A stretch of DNA of 64,000 bases, taken from contig MCFH01000028.1 of NCBI GenBank assembly GCA_002104945.1, positions 62,001 through 126,000 of the forward strand, read 5' to 3'. Position numbers and translations under genes: made by a program. Shown here piece by piece: positions 1 to 11,349 of this stretch. Within the stretch, counting starts at the first letter, position 1. Every line of letters begins with the position of its first letter. This stretch comes from Piromyces finnis (taxonomy: Eukaryota; Neocallimastigomycota; Neocallimastigomycetes; Neocallimastigales; Neocallimastigaceae). Under the pieces are notes generated by a model. The model did not search any database. It was given only the letters and a program-made list of their open reading frames with translations, and had not been told where the DNA came from.

Positions 1-3000
1 GGTGAATCTGTAGGTTATCAAATTCATTTAGATTCAAAGAAAGGTCCAAGAACTCGTTTACTTTATATTACAGTTGGTATATTATTAAGAATGTTATTAG
101 ATGATGAAAATATGGCAGGTTCAACTGGTGTAAAATTGAAAGGTGTTACCCATGTTATTGTAGATGAAGTTCATGAAAGAAATTTACTTACCGATTTTTC
201 ATTAATTGTATTAAGAGATTTATTAAAAAGTAAACGTGCTGATTTAAAATTAATTGTCATGAGTGCTACATTAAATGCTCAACTTTTTTCTGATTACTTT
301 AGCACTAATACCGTGAAAACACCGATTTTGGAAATTCCTGGTTTTACTTTCCCAGTTCAAGAACTTTATTTAGAAGATCTTCTTGAAAAAACTGGTTATT
401 TAATTCCAGAAGATCAACATAGTGAAAATAGATTAATACGTCAAGGTCAAAGTATAAGATACAATATAACAAGAAAACCACCAGCTACAAAATCTTCTGA
501 TCCAAAATTTTATGATTTTTGGAAAACTAATTATCCAAATTATTCAGAAGATACTGCCAGATCTATTTCATATTTGAGAACAGATAACTCTATTATACAA
601 AAAATGTTAGAATGGGAATTAGAATTAATTGCAGAAACATTAAAATATATTTTTGAAGAACAAATATTTACACATAAAGTTCCAGACGATGTTGCAATAT
701 TAGTATTTTTACCTGGTTGGGATGATATTAACCGTTTACAATATATATTAAGTCAGTATCCAATATTTATGGATCCAAATAGATGTATAGTATTACCACT
801 TCATTCATCTGTATCTCCAGAGGCTCAAAAGAAAGTGTTTGAAAGACCAATGAAAGGTCAAACAAAGATTGTATTAGCTACTAATATTGCTGAAACTAGT
901 GTTACCATTGATGATGTTGTATTTGTTATTGATTGTGGTAAGCACAAAGAAAAAATATATGATCCAGTTACCAATCTTTCCAATTTAGAAGTGACATGGA
1001 TTTCTAAAGCTAACTCTAGACAACGTATGGGTAGAGCTGGTCGTGTACGTAATGGTTATTGCTATAAACTCTATACCCGTAAGCGTTATCAATCAATGGC
1101 AGATTATCAAATGGCCGAAATTTTACGTACTCCGTTAGAAGAAGTATGTTTACAAGTTAAAGTGTTAAATTTAGGTATGGCATCTGACTTTTTATCACAA
1201 GCTATCGAAGCTCCACAAGAACTTACAATTCAACAAGCCTTACAACTTTTAGAGATTGTTGGAGCTATTGATAATCAGGAAAACTTAACAACATTAGGTC
1301 GTGCATTAGCTTTGATTCCATTGAACCCAAGAATTGGTAAAATGTTAATCTACGGTTCATTATACCACTGCCTTGATCCAGTACTTACAATAGCCTCTGG
1401 AATTTCTTACAGAGATCCATTTATTTTAACCAATCAAGTTGATCGTGATAAGGCCCGTCGTGTCAAACTTGATTTTGCCATGAACTCCAAAAGTGATCAT
1501 ATCGCAATATTGAATGCATATGATCAATGGGATCAATCTGAAAATAAAATGCAATTTTGTCAAGATCATTTCTTAAATTCTTCTACTATGGAAACTATGA
1601 AAGAAATGAAAGATCATTTAAAAAAGCTTATACTTAGTCTTTTTGGACTCATTACCTATGATGAACAAATCAACGATCCAGTAATTATTGAAAAAATTGC
1701 TAAATTAAATGAAAATTCTTCCAATATGGAATTAATTAAGAGTATTGTACTTAGTGGTGTCTATCCAAATGTAGCAAAGGTTCATTTACACATTAAAAAT
1801 TCAACTTCTCAAAAGAAAAAAGCAAATAGTGAAGGAAAATTAAAATATTTATTGGCAAAATCTGGTCAAAAAGTATCTATTCATCCTGTAAGTGTTTGTT
1901 TTGGTATGAAATTAGAAGAATTTTGTGATAGAAGTATTGATATTAATGGTAATGCTATTACACATGCTAAAGGAACAGACGAAGGTGGCTATTGGTTAGC
2001 TTTCTTTGATGTAATGAAAAACGGTGGTGTCAAAAGTTCTAGTATGATGCGTGATACTTCAGTTGTTAATGGACTTAGTGTCTTATTATTTGGAGGTGGT
2101 ACACATTCAATTGAAGAACTTGAAAGAAACAAAATTATTTTAAAGATTGACGAAGGAGTTCAATTCATGACAGATATGACCACCGCCAAAGCTATTATTA
2201 ATGCTCGTCAGTCAATGTTGGATGTCATTCGTTGGAAAATTGTTAATAAGAAAGAAAGAATGAGAATATTCAGTCAGGATCAATTGGATTACATTGACCA
2301 ATTAAATGACAAGATTATTGAACAAGTAATGAATATTATTGAAAAGAAAAACTTTAACGTCTATGACAATAGTGTCTACTACAACGGCATGATGCCAATG
2401 GCTTCCAAGGACCAAAACTATATGATGATTCCAGGAAATAATGCCTATGCTACCACTGCAGGTTATGGCTATCCAACTGTAACTCCAATATATCCAGTTA
2501 TGGGCTATAGTGTTCCAGGATATAGAAATTCTGTGATGGAACAAGGACAAATGAAGAATAGTGCATTTGATGATGAAAGTGTCTACTCTATCACCGAATC
2601 TAACGATAGTTATGCCTATTATCCAACTCCATTAAATAACACCAACTTCACCAGTCAACCATCCATTTTGAGAAACGATGAAGTTTTAGATAGCTGGAGT
2701 AATTATGATGATGTTTCTTCAATTCACGAATCCCAAGAAACTGCCGTATATCAATCTTCTAATTCTCCAATACCATCACATCATTCAGCCTCCTCTTCCA
2801 CGGCCAATCTTTCAAAAGGCAACTCACAAACCACACTTTCTTCATACAATGCCTCCAATGAAAGTTTAGCTAAGCATGAAGGACGCCACAGTAGAAATAA
2901 TTCCAGTACATCCAAAGATAACACCAGTCATGAAGGCAACCATTGTAATGAATCAATAGATAAATCCGAAAATAAATCCACAGTAAAGCCCTACTTAACT

Positions 3001-4038
3001 TATATAGCACCACCACTTCAACAAAAGTATCAAAAATACGATAAAAACATTCACTCCTACAATAATCCATCCAATTTACCTTCACCAATGATTCAATCTC
3101 TTAAGCAACAAGAGGCATTTGAAAGAAACTATTCTCGACAATCGTCAAGTTCCTCGATTTCTTCTAATGCCAATGAAGAATCTGCTATGCCTGTTCAAGG
3201 TTCATTATCAGCCCATCGCGATGAAAGTCAATCTATATCTAAAAGAAGACAAAGTTCAGATTTAGAAAGATCCTTCAATTCCAATAATTATGAAACTAAC
3301 CGTACCACTTCCTTTAATAGAGATGAATCCTATAATGATAACAGTTCATTCAACACCAATTCCTCCAACTACTTCCCAAACAAAAAGAAGCATTCCTCCT
3401 ACTTATTTAATCAAAATAAAAACAATGGAAATCAATATGAAAACAACTTTAATAAAAATGAAAGTATGCGTAATGGAGGTTACAACAATCAAAATTTAAG
3501 AAACAATCGTAACCGTTATTCAGATTCCAATTTAGTTGATCAATATCAAAATTCATCTTATTATAATAATGGTACTACTACTAATAATAATGGCTATGGA
3601 GGTAATAAAAAAATGTTGCGTTATTCCTATTCTTCCTATTCTACAACCAATAACGGTAATATGAATAGTGGTATGAATAATTCAATGCCTATGAATATGA
3701 GCAATAATCGCAATGGTGGTAATTTCAATTCCTATCGTAATTCCATTAATATGGGAAGTCTAAATAACCCAAAATACAACAATGGAAATAACTATTATGG
3801 AAATGGCTATAATAACTATAATGCCGCTGCTTCTGCCGCCAACAACAATAACTACAATAATTATAATACCAACAACAACAATTATAATAATTACAATAAT
3901 AATAATGGTAATTATGATTCCTACAGTACTAAACAGAACAATAGACGTAGTTTCAACAATTCAATGAACAACTCCAACAATAATTATTATTATAATGGTA
4001 TGAATAGGAATTCCAATAGATATTCTCAGCGTTATTAA
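1..4038 (+). CDS. DEAH/DExH-box RNA helicase (DHX36/DHX57/DHX29-like), 5'-partial
   Basis: The reading frame is open from base 1, so the gene starts left of the window; 1,345 residues are visible and no intron is needed. Counting from base 1, motif II is DEVH (about 55-58), motif III SAT (88-90), motif V TNIAETSVTID (about 294) and motif VI QRMGRAGR (341-348). Winged-helix, HA2 and OB-fold regions follow to about residue 730. The segment EIPGFTFPVQE after motif III is typical of the DHX36/DHX57/DHX29/YTHDC2 branch, which unwinds RNA (or G-quadruplexes) 3' to 5' using NTP. The last roughly 550 residues are a low-complexity tail rich in Asn, Ser and Tyr, probably disordered. The N-terminal P-loop is outside the window, so the exact subfamily cannot be fixed. 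Helicase identity is sure; subfamily is inference. Confidence 0.93.
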   Translation, partial: GESVGYQIHLDSKKGPRTRLLYITVGILLRMLLDDENMAGSTGVKLKGVTHVIVDEVHERNLLTDFSLIVLRDLLKSKRADLKLIVMSATLNAQLFSDYFSTNTVKTPILEIPGFTFPVQELYLEDLLEKTGYLIPEDQHSENRLIRQGQSIRYNITRKPPATKSSDPKFYDFWKTNYPNYSEDTARSISYLRTDNSIIQKMLEWELELIAETLKYIFEEQIFTHKVPDDVAILVFLPGWDDINRLQYILSQYPIFMDPNRCIVLPLHSSVSPEAQKKVFERPMKGQTKIVLATNIAETSVTIDDVVFVIDCGKHKEKIYDPVTNLSNLEVTWISKANSRQRMGRAGRVRNGYCYKLYTRKRYQSMADYQMAEILRTPLEEVCLQVKVLNLGMASDFLSQAIEAPQELTIQQALQLLEIVGAIDNQENLTTLGRALALIPLNPRIGKMLIYGSLYHCLDPVLTIASGISYRDPFILTNQVDRDKARRVKLDFAMNSKSDHIAILNAYDQWDQSENKMQFCQDHFLNSSTMETMKEMKDHLKKLILSLFGLITYDEQINDPVIIEKIAKLNENSSNMELIKSIVLSGVYPNVAKVHLHIKNSTSQKKKANSEGKLKYLLAKSGQKVSIHPVSVCFGMKLEEFCDRSIDINGNAITHAKGTDEGGYWLAFFDVMKNGGVKSSSMMRDTSVVNGLSVLLFGGGTHSIEELERNKIILKIDEGVQFMTDMTTAKAIINARQSMLDVIRWKIVNKKERMRIFSQDQLDYIDQLNDKIIEQVMNIIEKKNFNVYDNSVYYNGMMPMASKDQNYMMIPGNNAYATTAGYGYPTVTPIYPVMGYSVPGYRNSVMEQGQMKNSAFDDESVYSITESNDSYAYYPTPLNNTNFTSQPSILRNDEVLDSWSNYDDVSSIHESQETAVYQSSNSPIPSHHSASSSTANLSKGNSQTTLSSYNASNESLAKHEGRHSRNNSSTSKDNTSHEGNHCNESIDKSENKSTVKPYLTYIAPPLQQKYQKYDKNIHSYNNPSNLPSPMIQSLKQQEAFERNYSRQSSSSSISSNANEESAMPVQGSLSAHRDESQSISKRRQSSDLERSFNSNNYETNRTTSFNRDESYNDNSSFNTNSSNYFPNKKKHSSYLFNQNKNNGNQYENNFNKNESMRNGGYNNQNLRNNRNRYSDSNLVDQYQNSSYYNNGTTTNNNGYGGNKKMLRYSYSSYSTTNNGNMNSGMNNSMPMNMSNNRNGGNFNSYRNSINMGSLNNPKYNNGNNYYGNGYNNYNAAASAANNNNYNNYNTNNNNYNNYNNNNGNYDSYSTKQNNRRSFNNSMNNSNNNYYYNGMNRNSNRYSQRY

Positions 4039-5132
4039 ATTTAAACAAACACGAAAAAAAAATTTCTTTTTTATTTTATATTTCATTACCATTTTAAAAA
4101 ATTTTTTTTTTTTTTTATAATTAATCGTTTAAATTTTTGGAAAAGTTTTTTTTTTTTTTTTATAAACTCTATCATGGTGAAAAGGGAAGTTTTTATAATA
4201 TATATAAAAAAAGAAACACTATTTTACAGATGACATCATATATATAGATTGTAACATTTTTTTTTATTTATTTTCTTTTATATTTGTAATACATTTAATC
4301 AGCAGCATCCTTCTCCATAATAATAAATAAAATCACAAATTTTTATTAAACATTTAATATATAATATATTATTTTATCATTTTCTATTTAAGTAAATTTT
4401 TATTATTATTTTTTTTATTTTATCCATTTCATTAATTCTCTATTCAAAATAGTACAATCTTGAAAGCGATCGTTTAAAAACAAACAAACACTTTTTGAAA
4501 GATATCATATTTTTGTATACATTATGTTTACATCATCTTTAGTATTGTACTTAATTTTCAATTTAACTATTATAGGTTAGAAGATAAATCAAAAGAGTGG
4601 AGATCTCTATTGATGGATAAATTATTTTTAATTTACCCCACTCTATTTAAGAATTTTAATTAAAAAAAAAAAAAAGAATATTATTATTTTATAAATTAAA
4701 AAAAAGTTTTAATTTTTAAATATTCAACTTTAAAATCCAAATCACTATTGAATGTTGGTGGTGGTGGTGGTAGATTTACCAGTAATTACTTTGAATAAAG
4801 ATAACGTTACTTTCAAATTAAACTTTTTAAATGTGATTATTATTATAACAATGTACGTACCTGCATTACATGAAAAAAAAAATTATGTAGTTTAGTTCTA
4901 TAAATAATTAATTTTAAAAATATTTATAATCTTATCCATAGTTATTAGTATCCTTTTAATAATTTTTATAGTTATAATACTTTTTTCTTACATTTAAATA
5001 TTTCCTTTCTTTTTAGAAAATGTCAATTTTATTTATTCATTTATTTATTTATTTATTCATTTATTTATTTATTTATTTATTTATTCATTTATTTATTCAT
5101 TTATTCATTTATTTATTTATTCATTTATTCAT

Positions 5133-5167
<35 letters not shown>

Positions 5168-5172
5168 TTCAT

Positions 5173-5223
<51 letters not shown>

Positions 5224-5795
5224 CTTCTCATAATTTTTATTTTCAATTTAGCAATTGCTTGCTAAAATCGGCCTACATTCCATTTTATATATTAATAATG
5301 TAATTAATAATGTAATGTAATTAAGATCATTTAATATATATTGCTCATATATCCATATATATAACAATATATGATATATTTAGTTTTGTATTATAACAAT
5401 AATTAATAGTATATTATGAATCTAATGTAATATATAATCTCAATATATTCCTATATCCCATTTATATTTATAAGTAAATTAATAAAAAAAGTTTTATCCA
5501 TAAATAATAATTAATCTATTGTATGTACTAGAGGATAAATTATAATATTATTATAATATATGTATAATATATGTAGTAATTAACATTTATTTAAATATTT
5601 ATATTAATAATACAAATTGGAATATATTATGTTTTAAATATTAAAGGATGATTTAGAATATAATAAATAAATTCATAATAATAATAAGATTATGGAAAAT
5701 ACAAAAAAAAAAAATTAATATATAATAGCTAAAAATTAGCTCAATTTATGTAATTTTTTTTTTTATTTTATATTATCTAGATAGTATATAATAAA
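4039..5795. other. Intergenic region, AT-rich, with a tetranucleotide repeat
   Basis: This lies between the helicase stop and the PFL-activating enzyme start. It holds A/T homopolymers, a short GGTGGT run near 4756 and the TTTA/TTCA repeat annotated separately. I see no gene. Confidence 0.7.
5029..5222. repeat. TTTA/TTCA tetranucleotide microsatellite
   Basis: About 190 bases of alternating TTTA and TTCA units. It produces a spurious open frame of Leu-Phe-Ile-Tyr repeats that is not a gene. Confidence 0.95.
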
Positions 5796-7568
5796 ATGTC
5801 ATCATTATTATCTACCGTAGGTTTAAATAAAGTTTCTTTATTAAAGCCAGCTGCTACTGCTTTAGCTGCTTCAAAGCTTCCATTAAACACTTTAAAGTTA
5901 AATCAAGTTAACTTAAATCAACATTGCTTATTCTCTAATCAAACTTCTTTATTAGAAGAATCTAAGTGCAAGAATGGTCAATGCAAAAAGGCTGCTGCTA
6001 AGAGATTAGGCAAAAAGAAGGCTCCATTCGATCCATCAAAAATTGATTACAACAACTTCGAAGGTTATGTTCACTCTGTTGAAAGTATGGGTTCCTTAGA
6101 AGGTCCAGGAAACCGTTTCTTATTATTCGTTACTGGGTAAGATTAATAAATATATATATATATTTTTTTTTATACTAATATTTTTTAAGATAAAAAAAGA
6201 AAAAATATTATCTAAATTATTAAAAAATATAATGTGAAATTACTTAATTTTTAATAAACTCATAATAATAATAATAATAATAGTAATACTATAGTAGAAG
6301 TAAAAGTAATAATAGTAATAATATGGTAGAAGTAAAAGTAGTAATAGTAATAGTAATAATAGGGTATAAGTAAAAGTAGTAATAGTAATAGTAATAGTAA
6401 TAGTAATAGTAATAATAGGGTAGAAGTAAAAGTAGTAGTAGTAGTAGTAAAAAATGAAAATGAAAAAATAAATATATGATTAATGATAAAATAAAATAAA
6501 AAAAATAGAATATATAATATATATTATAACAAATTCTGTATAATTTCGAAAATTAACAAATAACTAAATAAATAATATTCTATTGTTATAATAATATAAA
6601 GTTGTCCAGCTAGATGTATTTACTGTGAAAACCCAGATACCTGGCAACATGTCAATGGTACTAAGATGGTATGTATATTTATTAAAGAAAAAATATATAT
6701 ATATTTTACATTTAAATATTGAAAAACAAAGTATTAAGATTATACTCTTTCAATTGATTATGAAAATATAGAGAGTTGGTGATTTAGTTAAGAGAGCTAG
6801 AAACTTAAAGCCATACTATGAATTCTCTGTTGGTGGTGGTGGTGTTACTTGCTCTGGTGGTGACCCATTATCTCAACCAGAATTTGTTTCTTCCTTCTTC
6901 CACGCTGTAAAGAAGGATGTTGGTCTTCACACCTGTCTTGAAACTTCTGGTCAAGGTACTCAATACGCTTGGGATACCGTTTTACCACACACTGATTTAG
7001 TTTTACTTTGTAAGTGAAAATAAGATTATAGTATATATATATAATATTTTTTAAATTATATATTAATTATTTTTTATTCTATATAATTTATAATTATAAT
7101 ATAAAAATAACTGTATTTTCAAAATTGATAAATTAAAATATATTTTTCATAAACAAAAATAAAACGAATTAATTAAATTCAATGTAAAAAGGTATCAAGC
7201 ATCCAAATGCTAAGAAGTACAAGGAAATTACTAGAACTTGTGAATTAGACCGTATGATGGAATTCCTTAAGGAACTTGAAAAGCGTAACATTCCATGGTG
7301 GTGTAGATACGTTGTTATTTCTGGTCTTACTGATAATGATCAAGATTTAAAGGAATTAGTTGACATTTGTAACAAGTCCAAGACCTTAGAACGTGTTGAT
7401 TTATTAGCTTACCACACTTTAGGTGAACACAAGTGGAAGGAATTAGGTTTAAAATACATTATGGGTAGCAATTTAATTCCAAAGAAGGAAAGACTTTCTG
7501 AAATTGCTGAATACTTAAAGAAGAACCTTACCAACAAGGATGTTGTTGTCAACAGTGGTGTTGAGTAA
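5796..7568 (+). CDS. pflA: Pyruvate formate-lyase activating enzyme (radical SAM), with N-terminal extension
   Basis: Exons: 5796-6136, 6602-6668, 6772-7009, 7192-7568; phases agree and give 340 residues. The product installs the glycyl radical on pyruvate formate-lyase, using S-adenosylmethionine and a [4Fe-4S] cluster. The cluster motif is CPARCIYC (Cys115, 119, 122), split from the rest by intron 1. An SGGDP motif (164-168) stands where bacterial enzymes have SGGE, and CLETSG (191-196) and RYVV follow as in E. coli PflA. Similarity to the bacterial enzyme begins around residue 88. The first 85-90 residues are extra, Ser/Ala/Leu/Lys-rich and without acidic residues for about 50 positions, which fits a hydrogenosomal presequence (inference). 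PFL and its activase are known in Neocallimastix. Asp129 of E. coli (LDLK) is Cys216 here. Confidence 0.95.
6255..6460. repeat. Imperfect TAATAG/GTAATA repeat inside intron 1 of the PFL activase
   Basis: About 200 bases of TAATAG, AAGTAAAAGTAG and related purine-rich units, wholly inside the first intron. It makes this intron about 465 bases, longer than most in the window. Confidence 0.85.
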
Positions 7569-8017
7569 ATTAAGAATTACCCATTCAATATCTAATATAT
7601 ATATATTTGTATATATAAATATATTTTATGAAGTTTAAAATATATTCTATTCTATCCCAATATAAGATTTTTAATTATTAAAAATTGATTTATTTTGCTT
7701 TTTTTTTTTAAAAAAAAAAAAAAAAGAAAAAAGAATAAATCGTTATTATATAAATATTTATAATTTATTTTGTAAACAAAAACAAAAATAATAATAATAA
7801 TAATGTTAAAGAATAATAGTATTCTAAAATAAAAATTTTACTATAGAAGTTGAAAATAAAAATAAAAATAAAAATAAAAAAAAGAATAATAAAACAGATC
7901 ATCTCTTTAAACGAATTAAATAATAATAAAGCATCTATAAATATAATTAAAAATTATAATAAATAAAAATAAAAATTAAAAAAAAAAAAAAAAAGATAAA
8001 GAGTAAATTGCCATTGA

Positions 8018-8049
<32 letters not shown>

Positions 8050-8437
8050 CTCTTCAGCGGCGGAAAATAACACTTTATAAAAAATAAAGTGGAAAAAGGT
8101 AATTCTATTTAAATTTTTATTTTGAGGTTTCTTTTTTTTTTTTTAAAGTTATATTCCATTATTTAGTGATTGATGATGGTTTTAAGTGTTATTTTGCGGA
8201 ATTCCACACTAATGAAAAACCGATAATAATTTGTAATTTTTATCCATATTGATTGTTTTATATATATAAAAAAAAAAAACAAAAACAGAATACCAATAAT
8301 GTTGATGTCGGAAGAATAGGGTAAAGAAAAAAAAAAAAAAAAAAAAAAAAAAAATTATGATACATCAATGAAAATGACAGGAATTTTGATGTATATAGAA
8401 TGAAAAGGGTTAGAGGCCCTTTTTAATCATGATCCAT

Positions 8438-8476
<39 letters not shown>

Positions 8477-9692
8477 TATATATAATTCATATATAATCTT
8501 TATTTTTTTTAAAAAGAAAAAAAAAATTAAAGAGAATATTAATTATTACATATTCTATTCTACTTTTTCCTATTAAAATATCAATAGTAGAATTTATAAT
8601 TATTAGTCTTAAAAAGTAAATGGGTTTTTTTATGTATTTTTTTAGAATTAAAAAGAATTTTAATTGTTACGTTTTGTTAATCTAAATATTTGTATAATGT
8701 TAAAAATGAAAGGAAAAAAACTGAAAAGAAAAAAAGTAATTTTTCATTATACAAATTTAAATAATAATAAATGAATAAAAAATTATTTCTTTTTCAAAGT
8801 TTTTTTTTTTTTTGTTTTTATTTCTTACTAAATTTATTATTATTATTTAAATTTCCATATTATACGTTTTTATTGAATAAAGTTATTATATCTAATCTAA
8901 AAAAAATTGAAACCCATAGATCTTTGAATTATCAGTAAATAAAGTTATTTGAATGGTAACTATTGGATTAAACAGGACTTTCTAAATTTCATTTCAAAAA
9001 GTTTATGCATGTATACATGCAAAAAAAAAAAGTAGACAGACATTTTAAGAAAAAGATAAAATGTCTTTAAAAAATGAAACCTTTTTTTTTTTTATTCTTA
9101 CATAGAAAAAAAAAAAAAAGATTTGAATAGTTATTTTGAAATGAAGTATATGACTAGAATAATATTTTTCTTATTCATAATAACAATCTAGTTTCAAATG
9201 AAAAAGATATTTACTTTTGTTGTATAAAAACAAAGTTTTATAGGAATTTAGATTTTTTTTTTTTTCAAAGTGTATAATTAAAAGATATGTGTAATTGCAT
9301 AGAGACATGTTTTATACATACATGAAAATAAATAAAAAATGTATACTACTTTATGAATATTGAGAAAAAAGGTATTAATACTAAATAATATAATCGATTT
9401 AAAATTGTAATATAAATATTATATAATTTAGCTTTTTTTTTTTTTTTTTTTCCTAACTCCTTCCTCTAAATATTACTTTTTCTTTTTTTTAATATTTAAA
9501 TGATAAGAATAATATTTTAAAATAAAATAATAAAAAGAAAAGATATGATAAATAAATACTATAAATAAACAACATCATTAAAGTTATCAAAATATTGTTA
9601 AATTTCTATAAGATACTTTTTCTTTTTAATACACACTAACGAGGTAGGTCGTTTTTTAATAATAATAAAAAACTCTATATTTAAATAATCAT
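7569..9692. other. Intergenic region, homopolymer-rich
   Basis: Long A and T runs (for example near 8030, 8330 and 8440) and a perfect 8-bp hairpin CACTTTAT/ATAAAGTG at 8071-8091. No gene or RNA that I recognise. Confidence 0.65.
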
Positions 9693-9707
9693 TTCATTCG
9701 TCAATTC
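9693..9707 (+). repeat. Target-site duplication, left copy
   Basis: TTCATTCGTCAATTC, identical to 10284-10298, directly abutting the 5' end of the retroposon. Confidence 0.9.
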
Positions 9708-10236
9708 GTTCCAGTTTTTATCCTGGTTGTTAAGGCGTTTCCTTAGCATACATAAGGCTTCTGGTTCGACCCCGCAGATGTCAGTGCCTGTGGATTTTCC
9801 CACTGGGTTTGCCATGGGTTGGGTTATGATATTCAGGTAAGTATAAATGAACTTTCTAATTTACTACTATGATAATAACACTCGTCTAGCCGGCCTGAGA
9901 GGGTCTAGTGTACATGGTACATTCCAAATTAGAACTTAATAAGTGGTGACTTAGGCTATGCCAAAAACACATAATATTCCTTAATCAATTTAAGTGTAAA
10001 CATTAGGGGGCGGTTGACACGTGATCAAATTGACTATAAGAGGCTTAGCATTGTAGTTGTGAAATATCGTACAACGACATGCATCTAATGTACATGGATT
10101 AAGTGAGCGTCGAAGCTGAAGAAACAGTATGACAGACCAGGAGGGTCACAACCACCTAGCAATAGGAATGAGCCAACGTTTCTCTAAGAACCACCATTGG
10201 AGCTAACTCTGATCGATGGGAGAAATGCACTCGGAA

Positions 10237-10283
<47 letters not shown>
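9708..10283 (+). mobile_element. tRNA-derived SINE retroposon with poly(A) tail
   Basis: A 576-base element of complex, much less AT-rich sequence than its surroundings. It ends in 44 A (10240-10283) and is flanked by a perfect 15-bp direct repeat (9693-9707 and 10284-10298), the hallmark of target-primed reverse transcription. The 5' part is tRNA-like. It has an A-box-like TGGTTGTTAAGG (9724-9735) and an anticodon-arm-like hairpin, CCTTA/TAAGG around a 7-base loop (9741-9757). A perfect B box GGTTCGACCCC (9763-9773) sits in a T-arm-like hairpin. The acceptor stem does not pair, so it is not a working tRNA. The remaining 450 bases match nothing I recognise and encode no protein. The poly(A) end suggests mobilisation by an L1-like LINE (inference). 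Orientation is that of the promoter and tail. Confidence 0.88.
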
Positions 10284-10285
<2 letters not shown>

Positions 10286-10298
10286 CATTCGTCAATTC
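10284..10298 (+). repeat. Target-site duplication, right copy
   Basis: TTCATTCGTCAATTC directly after the poly(A) tail; identical to the left copy with no mismatch, so the insertion is probably recent. Confidence 0.9.
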
Positions 10299-11349
10299 AT
10301 AAAAATTAATAAATTTTAATTATTGAAATGAAAAAAAATTTAATCTTCAACTTTTAAATTTTATTAAATATTAAAAAAAAATTTTTTTTTCTTATTTCTT
10401 TTTTACTACAAAATTTCTTTATTTTGTATTAAAAAAAAAAAAAAAAAAATTCTATCACAAATTGTTGATAACATTTGGAAATTCAAATTGTAATGCATTT
10501 CCAAATTTCATAATTATATAGAATAAAGATAATATTAGTTTATAGAAGAAAGAAATATTTATTATTATTATTACTAGATAAACTTTTCTTTTTTATTTTA
10601 TTTTAATAAAAGGTAAGATATAATATTAATGATTATTATTTAAATAATTTTCATTGAAATTTCAAATTTTCTGTTCCAAAAAAAATTAATCAAATCTGTG
10701 AAATTTATTTTTCATCCTTTTTTTTTTTTTTCTTATTCTTATTTTAAAGAAAAATAAATATTCGTTAAATAGTTTAGTATTGTTTATTTTTTTTTTTTTT
10801 TCCAATAAATATATAAAATATTAAAGTATAATAAATGATTTCAATGAATTGAAATGGACATTTGTTTATTTGAATTGTTTTTTATTTTATTTTATTTTAT
10901 TTTATTTATTTTTTATTTTTAAATAAAACATCAATAACAATATAAAATACAGAATAAATAAAATATACAACAATATTCATTCTTTAACACTTTATAAGTT
11001 TTGTATTATAAATAATTCATACATATAAATAAAAAGACAAAATAAAAGTTGATAAAATAGCGATTTTAATTATACATTGTATTTTTTTTAGAAAAATAAA
11101 TTTTTTAAAAGTATTTTTCTTTTCCTTTCTTTTAAATTTATACTCTTACATAGATATATAAATTTTATTTTATTCTTTTAATGTACATATTTTAAATATA
11201 TATATATTTTATAATTTTAATAACTTCTTTTCATGTAAACTTAATTATATAATTTTTTATAAATAACTTCTTTTAATAATTCATATAGTAAAATAATATA
11301 CTATATTTTATTTAAATATAATAATATATATTAATATAGATAATTCAAA
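10299..11349. other. Intergenic region upstream of NAD kinase
   Basis: AT-rich simple sequence with T and A runs and TTTTA repeats near 10880. Nothing else recognised; it presumably contains the NAD kinase promoter. Confidence 0.6.

Noticed and set aside
4946-4956. A second U12-like donor (GTATCCTTT)
   Set aside because: It lies in intergenic DNA with no coding sequence on either side, so it is probably chance.
9720-9783. A functional tRNA gene
   Set aside because: The anticodon and T arms fold, but the acceptor stem does not pair, base 33 of the loop is not T, and the sequence runs into a long body with a poly(A) tail; it is the head of a SINE.
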